This document shows, one piece after another, positions 34,430 through 43,218 of a stretch of 64,000 nucleotides of DNA. The DNA comes from Paraburkholderia sp. BL10I2N1 (GTDB lineage Bacteria > Pseudomonadota > Gammaproteobacteria > Burkholderiales > Burkholderiaceae), in assembly GCF_004361815.1 (NCBI RefSeq), contig NZ_SNWA01000003.1, positions 620,001 through 684,000 on the forward strand, given 5' to 3'. Position 1 is the stretch's first letter. Each line of letters starts with the position of its first letter. A program made the position numbers and the translations under genes. The notes below the pieces were generated by a model that was not told where the DNA came from, made no database searches, and worked only from the letters and a program-made list of their open reading frames with translations.

Positions 34430-34671
34430 GAACGTTCTCCCTCGTACATGTCCGCCGGACTCAAAGCAGAGCCATTTCGTTGCTTGTGCACGAAGCGAAG
34501 CAAGCCGAACCTGCCACGCAGCGAGGCCCACCTCGAATGCGCCGCGACAGCGGCGGAGGATGCTACCTCGCACGCGTCTTCACATGGCAGCGACGCATCG
34601 ACTCGCGGGGCTTCAGGACTGAGCGAGTAGTCTGCGAGCGCGCCGCATAAGTCGCTATACAGGAGATACAT
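34426..34671 (-). CDS. Small hypothetical protein coupled to membrane gene
   Basis: An 81-residue frame starting MYLLYSDLCGALADYSLSP, with CGGAGAC eight bases upstream, and ending in a stop that overlaps the next ATG (ATGA). The middle contains an Ala-rich helix-like stretch and the end is basic, HKQRNGSALSP. No family recognised. The good ribosome-binding site and the ATGA overlap are the reasons to accept it as a gene; an annotation error is possible. Confidence 0.45.
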   Translation of the reverse strand: MYLLYSDLCGALADYSLSPEAPRVDASLPCEDACEVASSAAVAAHSRWASLRGRFGLLRFVHKQRNGSALSPADMYEGERS

Positions 34672-34839
34672 GGTTTGTCTCCGAACTGGCGAGGCCTGGT
34701 GGATGCTCATAGGGCACCTCTTGATGACCATCGTAGGCGAGGACGTTCAGTTATGCAACTATCCGTTCAATTATTCGGATCAGTGTTTTCACTACCTCTC
34801 GCATACCGCCGCTCGTGCGGCGCCGCCGCATAAAAAAAT

Positions 34840-34866
34840 CCCCGGCACCGCGCTAACGGCACCGGG
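34840..34866 (-). terminator. Intrinsic terminator of the SDR gene at 34967
   Basis: CCCCGG and CCGGGG, extended by CCG/CGG after a 2x2 internal loop, form a GC-rich hairpin. On the minus strand it is followed directly by a run of seven T (34832-34838 on the plus strand are A). It lies 100 bp after the SDR stop; the DNA between holds no gene. Confidence 0.7.
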
Positions 34867-34966
34867 GACGAACGGACACCATGCATAGGCTTCGCATGCT
34901 GCTTACAACACGAATGAACACCGCCCGGCCAGCGGCGGCGTGCGTAATCTGCTACTTCTGAATCAG

Positions 34967-35755
34967 TCAGGAAACCTGAAACCCCCCATCGACGGCGAGC
35001 AGTTGACCTGTCACATAGTCGGCGGCGGAAGACGCAAAAAACAACACGGCACTCGCGATATCAGCGGCGACGCCAATGCGACCCAGCGGCATGCGGCCAG
35101 GTTGCGTGATCGGGCCGTGAGCCTGATGGACCTTCGTCGATGCTGCTGCGCCTTCGGTCGCGACGCCGCCCGGAAGCACTGCATTGACACGAATCCGGTC
35201 CGCAGCGAATTCAAGCGCCGCGACTTTCGTCAGATTGTTCACGCCAGCTTTCGACGCGCCGTAGTCGCCATTGTCGAAAATCACCGGCTGAAGCGAGGCC
35301 ACAGAGGATACATTGATGATCGATCCGCCTGCCTTGCCGGCTTGCATCCATTTGACAGCTTCCCGCATGCACAGGAACGTTCCCCGCAAATTGACCCGCA
35401 TCACGCGATCCCATTTCTCCGCAGACGTGTCGACGAAACTCGTCTTTGGATAGATCCCTGCGTTGTTGACGAGTACGTCGAGCCGGCCGAGCCTGGCGTG
35501 CACCGTTTCGAACATTGCGACAATTGAAGCTTCGTCGCCAATATCGACCTTCACTGCGATCGCCTTTCCCGACGCTTCTTCGATTTGCCCGACCGTCTGC
35601 TGAGCCCCACCCTCATTCAGATCCGCTGCGACGACGACCGCTCCCGCGGAGGCCAGTAATAGCGCTGTTTCCCGACCGATACCCGACCCGGCACCCGTTA
35701 CCAGTGCGACCCGCCCGTCGAGATTAAACAGGCTTCCTACATTCGATGTACTCAC
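34967..35755 (-). CDS. SDR-family oxidoreductase
   Basis: A 262-residue classical SDR: LVTGAGSGIGRETALLL, AADLNEGG (cofactor specificity), VNNAGIYPKTSF, SSVASLQPVIFDNGDYGASKAG with Ser, Tyr and Lys of the active site, and GQLLAVDGGFQVS at the C-terminus. Likely an NAD(P)-dependent alcohol or 3-hydroxyacyl-CoA dehydrogenase. It starts at GTG 35755, with GGAGGAG upstream, and stands alone. Motif site 6 lies 40 bp upstream, so it belongs with the catabolic island despite being separated from it by folE and the small-protein operon. Confidence 0.85.
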   Translation of the reverse strand: MSTSNVGSLFNLDGRVALVTGAGSGIGRETALLLASAGAVVVAADLNEGGAQQTVGQIEEASGKAIAVKVDIGDEASIVAMFETVHARLGRLDVLVNNAGIYPKTSFVDTSAEKWDRVMRVNLRGTFLCMREAVKWMQAGKAGGSIINVSSVASLQPVIFDNGDYGASKAGVNNLTKVAALEFAADRIRVNAVLPGGVATEGAAASTKVHQAHGPITQPGRMPLGRIGVAADIASAVLFFASSAADYVTGQLLAVDGGFQVS

Positions 35756-35794
35756 TGCTCCTCCAAGTGTTCGTGATGTGAACGGTTATTTTAT

Positions 35795-35817
35795 GAACGT
35801 TATTCACAAAAATAAAC
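35795..35817 (+). promoter_or_regulatory. Shared 23-bp operator-like motif, site 6
   Basis: Core GAACGTTATTC with AAAC at the far end. The flanking TGAA/TTCA repeat (35794-35806) is perfect around CGTTA. It lies 40 bp before the GTG of the SDR. A partial direct repeat, TGAACGGTTATT, begins at 35779. The remaining DNA to 36085, which is the 3' side of the LysR gene, holds no gene that I can see. Confidence 0.65.
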
Positions 35818-36085
35818 GCTACAGGCAGCGGTGTCAAGACAGAGAAAAACCTGTGGAAGTCCGCTGTGCGTGAGGGTGGTCGCCCCAAGATGAGTTAGTC
35901 AGGGATATGTCGACTGCGCGCGACGTCAGAGGGAGAATGGCGCTTACGGGTTGACGCCGAGTGGACAGGCGGACGGGGAGTAGCGCGAATATGCGCGATC
36001 GGTCTCCAGATTGGTCTCCAATGTGCCAGCCGTTGCGATTACGATTGAACGCCCGCAGCGGTTCATGCAGCGCGGGCGGGCCCGC

Positions 36086-36985
36086 TCACTTTAGCGGAAG
36101 GTCTGAAAGATCGCGAATGAGATCGAGCATCGCGCGGTGATAGGGTTTGTGCGGACGATCGGTCCACACAAGAGAAACCTCCGTATCAAACGATGGCGCA
36201 AGATCTTCAATGTCGACGAAAACCACTCCCTCCACAGGCAGGTGCCTTGCCGAATCCAGCATCAGCGCCACGCCGAGTTCATTCGCAACAAGATTAAGCA
36301 TCGTATAAGGATGACGGGCCTGCTGCGTGACTTTCGGAGACACGCCGGCATCGCGCCGGGCAACCTCGAGCGCTGCAAACACTGGCTGCGAGACTTGCTG
36401 CGGGAACATGATGAGCGGATAGGCCGCGAGATCCGTCATACGGATGCAGGTCTGTTCAGCGAGCGGCCAGTTCGCAGGAACCGCGGCCACCATGCGCATC
36501 CGTTCAATGACGATACTTTCGAGTTCCGTCACATCGGCGACATTGGTGACGACCACGCCAAGATCAATGCTGCCGTTCTTGACACTGGCGACGGTTAGCG
36601 CACTGCCGCGCTCGATCAGCCGCACGTCAACTCCAGGCCATTGTTTTCGGAGCGCATGCATGGCGTGCGGCAGGATGCTCATCGCGCACATCGGCACGAA
36701 CGCAATACTGAGGCTGGCCAGTTCGTCCGCGGCCTGGCGCACCCGACGCTCGGCCAGATCGGCCTGAGCAATCAACGGCTTCGCCTCTGCCATCAGCGCC
36801 GCACCAGCAGGTGTGAGCGAAACCCCACGAGACGTACGCTCGAGTAGCTTGATACCGAGCGACTCTTCAAGACGCATGATGGACTGGCTAAGCGGCGGCT
36901 GAGCCATGCCGAGCCGCGCTGCCGCACGACCGAAGTGTTGGGTTTCAGCAACCGCAACGAAATGCCGAAGGTGACGCAATTCCAT
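36086..36985 (-). CDS. LysR-type transcriptional regulator
   Basis: A 299-residue LTTR. The winged helix-turn-helix is at the N-terminus (MELRHLRHFVAVAETQHFG, then LGMAQPPLSQSIMRLEESLG) and a periplasmic-binding-like effector domain follows from about residue 90. The start at 36985 is the conserved family start. No divergent target gene remains upstream, where degraded ISKra4 sequence begins within about 200 bp, so its original partner may have been lost. The SDR at 34967 is downstream, not divergent. Its GC and codon use look like the neighbouring genes. The effector is unknown, and there is no reason to link it to the shared island motif. Confidence 0.88.
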   Translation of the reverse strand: MELRHLRHFVAVAETQHFGRAAARLGMAQPPLSQSIMRLEESLGIKLLERTSRGVSLTPAGAALMAEAKPLIAQADLAERRVRQAADELASLSIAFVPMCAMSILPHAMHALRKQWPGVDVRLIERGSALTVASVKNGSIDLGVVVTNVADVTELESIVIERMRMVAAVPANWPLAEQTCIRMTDLAAYPLIMFPQQVSQPVFAALEVARRDAGVSPKVTQQARHPYTMLNLVANELGVALMLDSARHLPVEGVVFVDIEDLAPSFDTEVSLVWTDRPHKPYHRAMLDLIRDLSDLPLK

Positions 36986-37199
36986 GACGCGATATTGTTC
37001 TGATATTGGACGATGAGAACAGAATATCGCTTTTGCCCTATTCCGGCGAGCCTCGGTAGGGAGAGCGTGCAAAACCTGGGGAGGTCGATTTCATCAGGCT
37101 GCCCCGGCTTGCGGCAGCGCTCCACGGTCTGTTCTGTTGGTTGGTCGGTGCCGGCCCGGCGATGCTGTCCCGATGCATTTGCCGTGACGCGAGGCGGCT

Positions 37200-37666
37200 A
37201 TCTTGAGCGCCGAGATGCGGCGGGGCGAGAATTCCCCGTTCAAAATCGCGACCCTGACCTTTCCCGAGAGCGTGAATCCGATCCCGGGTGCCGCTGAACG
37301 AAATGCCCTTGGCCAGCGGCAGCACTTCCTTGAGCATGGCCGTGGCCTGCCGGTACGGCAAATGGGCTGCCCATTTCGCCTGGAGGTATTCCAGCTCCGG
37401 CGTGGCGCGGCTGGTCAGGGCTTTGGACAAGGGATGCACCACGCGCCGCAGCGCCGACAATGGCTCTGGCCCGAGAGCCACCACTCCACCTGTTTCGATA
37501 CCAGCTCGCCTTGAACCTTGGCCAGCAGCTACCGCCCCTCCGCGAGAGTCAGGCCCAGTTGCGCAAGACTACAGTCACGCCGCTCAACGACAGCCAGAAC
37601 TCCGTCGCCCTCATTGACCGTGTCGCTGTCTCCGTTGGCCAACCTTGCTTCGATGATCAACCGCAT
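37200..37666 (-). pseudogene. ISKra4-family transposase remnant
   Basis: The ATG at 37666 opens MRLIIEARLANGDSD and continues with the typical N-terminus, but codon 46 is a TAG stop (37529-37531). After HCRRCG the frame jumps: an internal deletion joins to SPLSKALTS-like sequence in another frame, followed by LEYLQAKWAAHLPYRQATAM and GISFSGTRDRI. All of these are segments of ISKra4 transposases. Sequence beyond about 37200 no longer resembles the family, so the C-terminal catalytic part is missing. The element is dead. Confidence 0.8.
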
Positions 37667-38235
37667 GGTTTGCTCCCACCGTTGTGATATCGATCAGCCG
37701 ATCAGCGTACCCCATTCGAAGCCCGTGTCGCGCCCGGATGCTCGAGCGGCCCTCCCTGGCAGCCTCCCCAACTTTTGCACACTCTCAGGTGAGCCGCGCT
37801 CTCAACGAACCGCGTCGGGCGCTGGAGGAAAACCCGCGCTACACGCTTGAGGACCTGTGGGGCCGGTATCGCGGCACACTCGTGCGCCTGTTGAAATGGG
37901 ACTGGCAGGCTTTTAACCAGATTCGCGACTTCGCACAGCAGTCACGTAGCAAGCGACCGATCGCCGCTCGGACCGTCTCGACGCGCAGACGAGCGCCGTT
38001 ATCGAAGATGATCTTTTCGGGATCTTTTTCGGAATAGCCGCCAGGGGCGACGGCAAGGGCAATCTGCTTTTTGCTTCTGAAAAGACGCATGACGGTTGAT
38101 CCAATTGGGCCGACTCAATTGAATCAGCCCGCATGGGAAGCCAGTCATGCAAAAGGATCGTGATTTTTGGGTGCTTTTCGGGCGAGGAGATCGGCCCTCA
38201 CAAAGCGCGACTAGTCCGTCAACCGGTTGACGGAC
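37667..38235. other. Non-coding or decayed DNA between IS remnants
   Basis: About 570 bp between the ISKra4 and IS66 remnants. A minus-strand frame (37839-38090) begins MRLFRSKKQIALAVAPGGY and continues EKIIFDNGARLRVETVRAA. It looks protein-like but matches no family I recognise, and its end is unlike its start. On the plus strand a frame with LEDLWGRYRGTLVRLLKW overlaps it. Both may be fragments of an inactivated gene cut by the insertions. Confidence 0.35.
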
Positions 38236-39330
38236 TTAAGGCGAAATGATGGTTTCCTTCAGCCACGCGTACGGTTCGAAACCGCTCAGGCGAGCCGTGC
38301 CGAGCAGTGAATACATTGTGGCTGTCGCACGAGCGCCTCGCGGCGAACCTGCGAAGGTCCAGTTGACTCTTCCAAGAGCAATCGGCCTGATCTGCCGTTC
38401 CAACGCGTTGTTGTCGGGTAACAGAACACCGCTCTCTGTGTAGCGAATCAGCGCTTGCCAATGACGTAACGCGTACCCGAACGCTTTGGCGAGCGGTGCC
38501 TGAGCCGGCAAACCAATGACATTGCCTTCCAGCCATTGCCGGAACTTTGCAAGTACCGGTAACCCCTCAGTTTGCCGCGCCGCGTATTTGATGTCGGGTG
38601 TCTGATGGTTGATTCGCGACTCGATGGCATATAGCTGGACGATCCACTGCAGCGCCTGTACCGCGAGCCCAGCCTTGCTTTGGGTCTTGGAGATTTCAAA
38701 GAACCGTCGACGGCAATGCGCCCAACAACCGTCCGCGATGATGTCGCCGGTTTCATAGAGCGCCTCGTGCCCGCTGTATGCATTGGCCTGCAAGTAGCCT
38801 TTGTAAGTTCGTAGGTAATCCTGCGGATGCGAGCCTGCGCGCGACTCAGCGAACTCGAACACGACCGCCGGAGGGTGATCTACCCAGACGTCATTCTCCT
38901 CGCGTTGGCCCGCTCCCAGATAGCCCCATAATCGCGCAGTGCGGGTGGTCTTGCGGCCCTTCTCGAGCAAAGGCAGTGTCGTGTCGTCGACGTGCATGCA
39001 AGGCGCCTGCAACTGGTGTGCACGCAGCGACGGCAAAGCACGTCGAGCAATTCAGCTGCGGCCAGCTTCCATTCGCACAGCGTGGCCCGAGGCAGGTGAA
39101 TACCTCGACGCGCATAGCGCATCTCTTGCCGATTCAAGGGCAGATGATCGACGTAGGTGTTGACCAGGATATTTGCGAGCAGGCTCGCGCTCGCATTACT
39201 CCTGGGCAGCGGCGAGGGCTGAGCGCTCGCTGTCACGATGGTCGACTCGCCATCCTTCTTTGCTGCATACTTGAAGCGGATGTGTTCGATGACCGTGAGC
39301 CTTGACGGCTCGCGATTAGCACCGTACACC
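38236..39330 (-). pseudogene. IS66-family TnpC transposase, truncated and frameshifted
   Basis: The C-terminal two-thirds of the IS66 transposase. The DDE residues are visible as HVDDTTLP, IADGCWAHCRRRFFE and NNALERQIRP. The N-terminal part (TVIEHIRFKYAAKK, YVDHLPLNRQEMRYARRG) is in a different frame. The shift occurs near 39020-39036, after AAELLDVLC. The first third of TnpC and the whole of TnpB are missing, because the tnpA gene runs straight into mid-tnpC sequence. It cannot produce a working transposase alone. Confidence 0.85.
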
Positions 39331-39738
39331 GCCAAGCTGTCCGAGCACGAAGCGCACAATGCGTTCGGCATGCACGCCAATCAGTTCGATGCGAACGCCG
39401 GCGATCGATAACGTAACGCGATCACGCGGCGATGTTGATGGCGTATCGGCTGGCGCAGATGGTGGCGTCGCCGCAGGCTCACCTTCGAGGCGAGCAATGA
39501 CAAACGTCGCGTCCGCCGTCACGGCCAGCGGACTCCCTGTGGAAGGTGTCTCGCCCGCAAACTTCTTGCGCCACAACCCGAAAGTGCTGACGGCAAGGCC
39601 TTGCCCGCGACAGAAGCGCCGAGTACCAACGCCGCTCGCCTTCCATGTCGCGTCCATTTCCCGCCAGAACGCCTCGCCCTGGCGAGGACGCCGTGCGCCC
39701 GTTCGCACAGCAGCTCGGTCGATCGCATCGTCGTCCAT
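39316..39738 (-). pseudogene. IS66-family TnpA accessory protein, element remnant
   Basis: A 140-residue frame with the TnpA helix-turn-helix type pattern: FWREMDATWKASGVGTRRFC, then LAVSTFGLWRKKF, and a C-terminal TLSIAGVRIELIGVHAERIV. The reading frame itself is intact, but the element is not: tnpB is missing and tnpC is fused and frameshifted directly downstream. The start at 39738 is chosen at MDDDAIDRAAVRTG; upstream residues have no family support. Confidence 0.7.
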
Positions 39739-40497
39739 CCCATCACTCCAATCACTACGATGGCGAAACCTTCGCATCGTGCACGCGGACATTCAAGACG
39801 GGTTGCGCTGACGGATACCGACGGTGCAGTCGGTACCGCGCCCTCACCGCATCTGATGATCAGTCTCATTGAGCTGACAAGCTCCTCGACCGTCACGATT
39901 GCCTGGCGAGATTTGACGAGCTGTTCCTACGGCGCCCAGAAATGCGATTCGTCAGGAGAAACGGCGGCCTGGCTATCGCCAGTCAGGCGGTAGTCCCCCG
40001 AATGGAAAAAGATCATTTCCAGCCGAGCGGGTCACCGATGCAATCGGACCGGCTTCGCCTCGTCTATCGCTGATGCAAGAATCACGGCCCTGGCGTTCGC
40101 CGGTGCAGGCTTCGAAAAGCGCGGATGAAGAATTAGATCCCCCGCTTTATCCAAGCCCCGCTCATCGCACAAATACCGGAAACCCTTTGCCTTCGTGACG
40201 CTCCTTGTCGCGTTGTCCGATTGCTGTGATGACATTGGCAAGATTTGCGAATGGAATCGACTGATGCGTGACCTTTTTTCTCTTTAAGCAAGCGGACCCG
40301 TCTCCTAGAATGAGATCAGGTCATGGCGCGGTAACGATAGGCAACGAACCGATTGGAATGACTGCAGGAAAACCCATAGAGGCATTCGATCGAGCCTCTT
40401 CGCGGAGCCTCTGGGATCTTCGCGAGTTCCGGGCGTGAGAGGGAGATTTTCTAATGCAATGCCCCAATTAAATCTACTCATTGCCTAGCGGGCCCTT
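39739..40497. other. 760-bp stretch without a convincing gene
   Basis: Between the IS66 remnant and the efflux operon. One short minus-strand frame (40032-40241) exists, MPMSSQQSDNATRSVTKAKG onward, without a ribosome-binding site or recognisable family. The part next to the MFS start presumably carries the efflux promoter; I see no regulator gene and no clear operator in it. Confidence 0.5.
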
Positions 40498-42126
40498 ATG
40501 ACCACCGCCAACCCATCCACAACCGGAACGGCAGAACCCAAAGAGGCGGAATCGTTGGCGCCGGTTACTGTGCGGGAGGCAGCGACGCCTCCTGTACCGC
40601 AACCCACCGCAGAAGCCACGCTACCGCTGCGCCTCGCCATTGGCCTGATTGGAATGTTGCTGGCGTCGCTACTGGCCATATTGAACGAACAGGTCACCGC
40701 GGTGGCCCTGAACGACATTCGGGGGGCGTTCTCGATCGGAGTTGACGATGGGACCTGGCTGACCGCTCTGTTCGAGGCGACGAACGTGGCCACGATGGCA
40801 TTTGCTCCGTGGTTTGGGGTGACCTTCACGCTGAAGCGATTTACGACCGGCGCCGTACTGGGCGTGATGTTCATCGGATTCCTTTGTCCCTTTGCGCCGA
40901 ACCTGCTTACCCTTTATGTGTTGCGTGCGCTGCAGGGGGTAGCCGGCGGATGTCTACCGCCGATGTTGATCATCGTGGCTCTGCGATATCTTCCCCCGAA
41001 AATCAAGTTATATGGACTCGCAGGGTACGCAATGACCGCAACCTTCGGGCCGGCGCTCGGCACGCCTCTCGCGGCCTTATGGACAGAATATGTCGGCTGG
41101 CAAATGGCATTCTGGCAAATCGTGCCGCTTGGTCTCGTGAGCTGTGTGGCAATCCAGCAGGGGCTGCCGCGGGATCCTTACAAACTCGAACGATTCAGAT
41201 CGTTCAACTGGCGCGGATTCATACTGGGATACCTCGCCATCGCCATGCTCGTCATTGGTCTTCTGCAGGGTGATCGCCTTGACTGGCTGGATTCTCCGTT
41301 CATCTGCGCAATGCTCTATGGAGGAGCGCTGCTGCTCGTGGCGTTCCTCGTCAACGAGTGGTTTCATCCGCTGCCGTTTTTCAAGCTTCAACTGCTTGCC
41401 CGCAGGAACCTCGCGCACGGGCTACTGACACTGGTAGGCGCGGTGACGCTGCTGGTTGGCGTCGCCGCCATACCCAGCCAGTATCTCGCCCAGATCCACG
41501 CTTACAGGCCGCTGCAGACCACGCCTCTGTCCTTGCTGGTCGCCTTGCCTCTGTTGATTACGCTGCCTGCGACCGCCGCCGTCCTGAACCTGCGGCAGGT
41601 CGACCACCGCTGGGTCATGGCCATTGGACTTTGCCTGATGGCCACCACGTGCTTCTTGGGGAGTTTCGTGACCTCCGAGTGGGTTCGCGAGAACTTTTAC
41701 TGGCTTCAGTCCCTACAGATCGTTGCGCAACCGATGGTGATCATGGGGATCCTGATGGGCGTCACGACAGGCTTGCCCCCCACGGAAGGTCCCTTTGCCT
41801 CGGCCATGTTCAACACGGTCAAATCCTTTATCGGCGCTGCGGCAACCGGTCTCCTTGAAGGGCTGGGTACCGCGCGCGAGCATTTTCATTCGAGCATGCT
41901 GGTGGACCGGTTGGGCAACAACGCGCTGGTGACGGGCCAAAGCATCGATGCCGTGCATGGTCTGGGTGAACTCGCGCACCGGATCCACGAGCAGGCCGTC
42001 GTGCTGACATCGGCGGATCTCTATCGCGTGATGGCAGGTATCGCCGTCGCTTTTCTTCTGGTTATTCCGGTGTTGCCCGTGCGTATTTATCCGCCCTGGA
42101 GCACTACACCGCCCCCTTCCCGCTAA
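40498..42126 (+). CDS. DHA2-family (EmrB-like) MFS multidrug transporter
   Basis: A 542-residue inner-membrane transporter with about 14 hydrophobic segments, after a 40-residue Pro/Thr-rich cytoplasmic start. LAILNEQVTAVALNDIRGAF (helix 1 motif), GTWLTALFEATNVATMAF and RALQGVAGGCLPPMLIIVALRY (motif-C-like region) are typical of EmrB/QacA relatives. It exports organic compounds by proton antiport. With the following EmrA-like adaptor and NodT-like channel it forms a complete tripartite pump across both membranes. The gene starts at ATG 40498. The adaptor starts 12 bp after its stop. Confidence 0.88.
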   Translation: MTTANPSTTGTAEPKEAESLAPVTVREAATPPVPQPTAEATLPLRLAIGLIGMLLASLLAILNEQVTAVALNDIRGAFSIGVDDGTWLTALFEATNVATMAFAPWFGVTFTLKRFTTGAVLGVMFIGFLCPFAPNLLTLYVLRALQGVAGGCLPPMLIIVALRYLPPKIKLYGLAGYAMTATFGPALGTPLAALWTEYVGWQMAFWQIVPLGLVSCVAIQQGLPRDPYKLERFRSFNWRGFILGYLAIAMLVIGLLQGDRLDWLDSPFICAMLYGGALLLVAFLVNEWFHPLPFFKLQLLARRNLAHGLLTLVGAVTLLVGVAAIPSQYLAQIHAYRPLQTTPLSLLVALPLLITLPATAAVLNLRQVDHRWVMAIGLCLMATTCFLGSFVTSEWVRENFYWLQSLQIVAQPMVIMGILMGVTTGLPPTEGPFASAMFNTVKSFIGAAATGLLEGLGTAREHFHSSMLVDRLGNNALVTGQSIDAVHGLGELAHRIHEQAVVLTSADLYRVMAGIAVAFLLVIPVLPVRIYPPWSTTPPPSR

Positions 42127-42138
42127 GCGACGATATCT

Positions 42139-43218
42139 ATGTCATCGGTCACCCGATTCTCTCGCAAAAGAATGATTCGTCTTGCCGCGATTGTGGTGAT
42201 ACTCGGCGTCGTCGTTTGGGCCTGCATCAGACTGTTTGCCGACTCAAACAGCGAGACCACCAATGATGCCTATGTGACGGCCGATTTCACGCTGGTTGCG
42301 CCGCGTGTCGCTGGCCAGCTTTCAGAGGTCCTGGTAGAGGACAACCAGCAGGTCAAGGCCGGGCAATTGATGGTCCGTATCGATGACCGCGACTTCCGGG
42401 CGGCACTGATGAGTGCGCAGGCGGACGTGGTCGCGGCAAAGGCATCGGTTGCGAACTACGAAGCCGAGATCGCGCGGCATCCCGCGCTTGTCGACCAGGC
42501 GCGCGCCACGCTTCGGTCAGACGAAGCGGCGATCGAATTTGCGCGAGAGAACGCCTCGCGCTACCGCAATCTCTCGGAAGCGGGCGCGGGAACGACGCAG
42601 GAGCAACAGCAGTCTTCGAGCGCGCTGGCCGAGCAACTCGCGCAGCAGGCCCGCGACCGGGCCGCACTCGTTGCGACCGAGCAGAACCTCGACGTTCTGC
42701 GTACCGAGCGCGACAAGGCGGCAGGCGCGCTGGCCCACGCCGAGGCCGCGCTCGAGCAGGCGAAACTCAACCTGTCCTATACGGAGATCCGCGCGCCCGT
42801 CGACGGCAAGGTTGGACGACGTTCGGCACGGGTCGGCGCATTCGTTACAACCGGCGCACCGGTGCTGGCGATTGTCCCGCTGTCGGATGCCTATATCGTC
42901 GCCAATTTCCAGGAAAACCAGCTCACCCACATGCGACCCGGCCAGACCGTGCGTATCAAGGTTGACAGCTTTCCGGGCGTGGTGATTCGAGGGCATGTCG
43001 ATAGTCTTGCTCCCGCTACGGGGGTGAGCTTCGCGCCTATCGCGCCCGACAACGCAACGGGCAACTTCACCAAGGTCGTCCAGCGCGTGCCGGTCAAGAT
43101 CACAATCGACCCCGGACAGCAGGCAGCGTCTGCCTTGAGCGTGGGGCTTTCTGTCGAAACGGAGGTCGCCGTTGGCAAGCGTGCCGATACGCGGATCGCA
43201 GGAGCAGACGCAAAATGA
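42139..43218 (+). CDS. EmrA/HlyD-family membrane fusion protein
   Basis: A 359-residue periplasmic adaptor. There is one membrane helix near the N-terminus (LAAIVVILGVVVWACIRLF, about residues 15-33), then the first lipoyl half (TTNDAYVTADFTLVAPRVAGQ), a long coiled-coil hairpin at about 85-215 rich in Ala, Glu and Arg, the second lipoyl half (SYTEIRAPVDGKVG) and beta-barrel NFQENQLTHMRPGQ. It bridges the MFS pump and the outer-membrane channel. Its stop overlaps the channel start as ATGA. Confidence 0.9.
   Translation: MSSVTRFSRKRMIRLAAIVVILGVVVWACIRLFADSNSETTNDAYVTADFTLVAPRVAGQLSEVLVEDNQQVKAGQLMVRIDDRDFRAALMSAQADVVAAKASVANYEAEIARHPALVDQARATLRSDEAAIEFARENASRYRNLSEAGAGTTQEQQQSSSALAEQLAQQARDRAALVATEQNLDVLRTERDKAAGALAHAEAALEQAKLNLSYTEIRAPVDGKVGRRSARVGAFVTTGAPVLAIVPLSDAYIVANFQENQLTHMRPGQTVRIKVDSFPGVVIRGHVDSLAPATGVSFAPIAPDNATGNFTKVVQRVPVKITIDPGQQAASALSVGLSVETEVAVGKRADTRIAGADAK

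Noticed and set aside
36086..36985. The LysR protein as regulator of the shared 23-bp motif
   Set aside because: LTTRs bind T-N11-A type sites, usually near their own gene. None of the six motif sites adjoins its promoter, and the motif looks like a dimeric repressor site.
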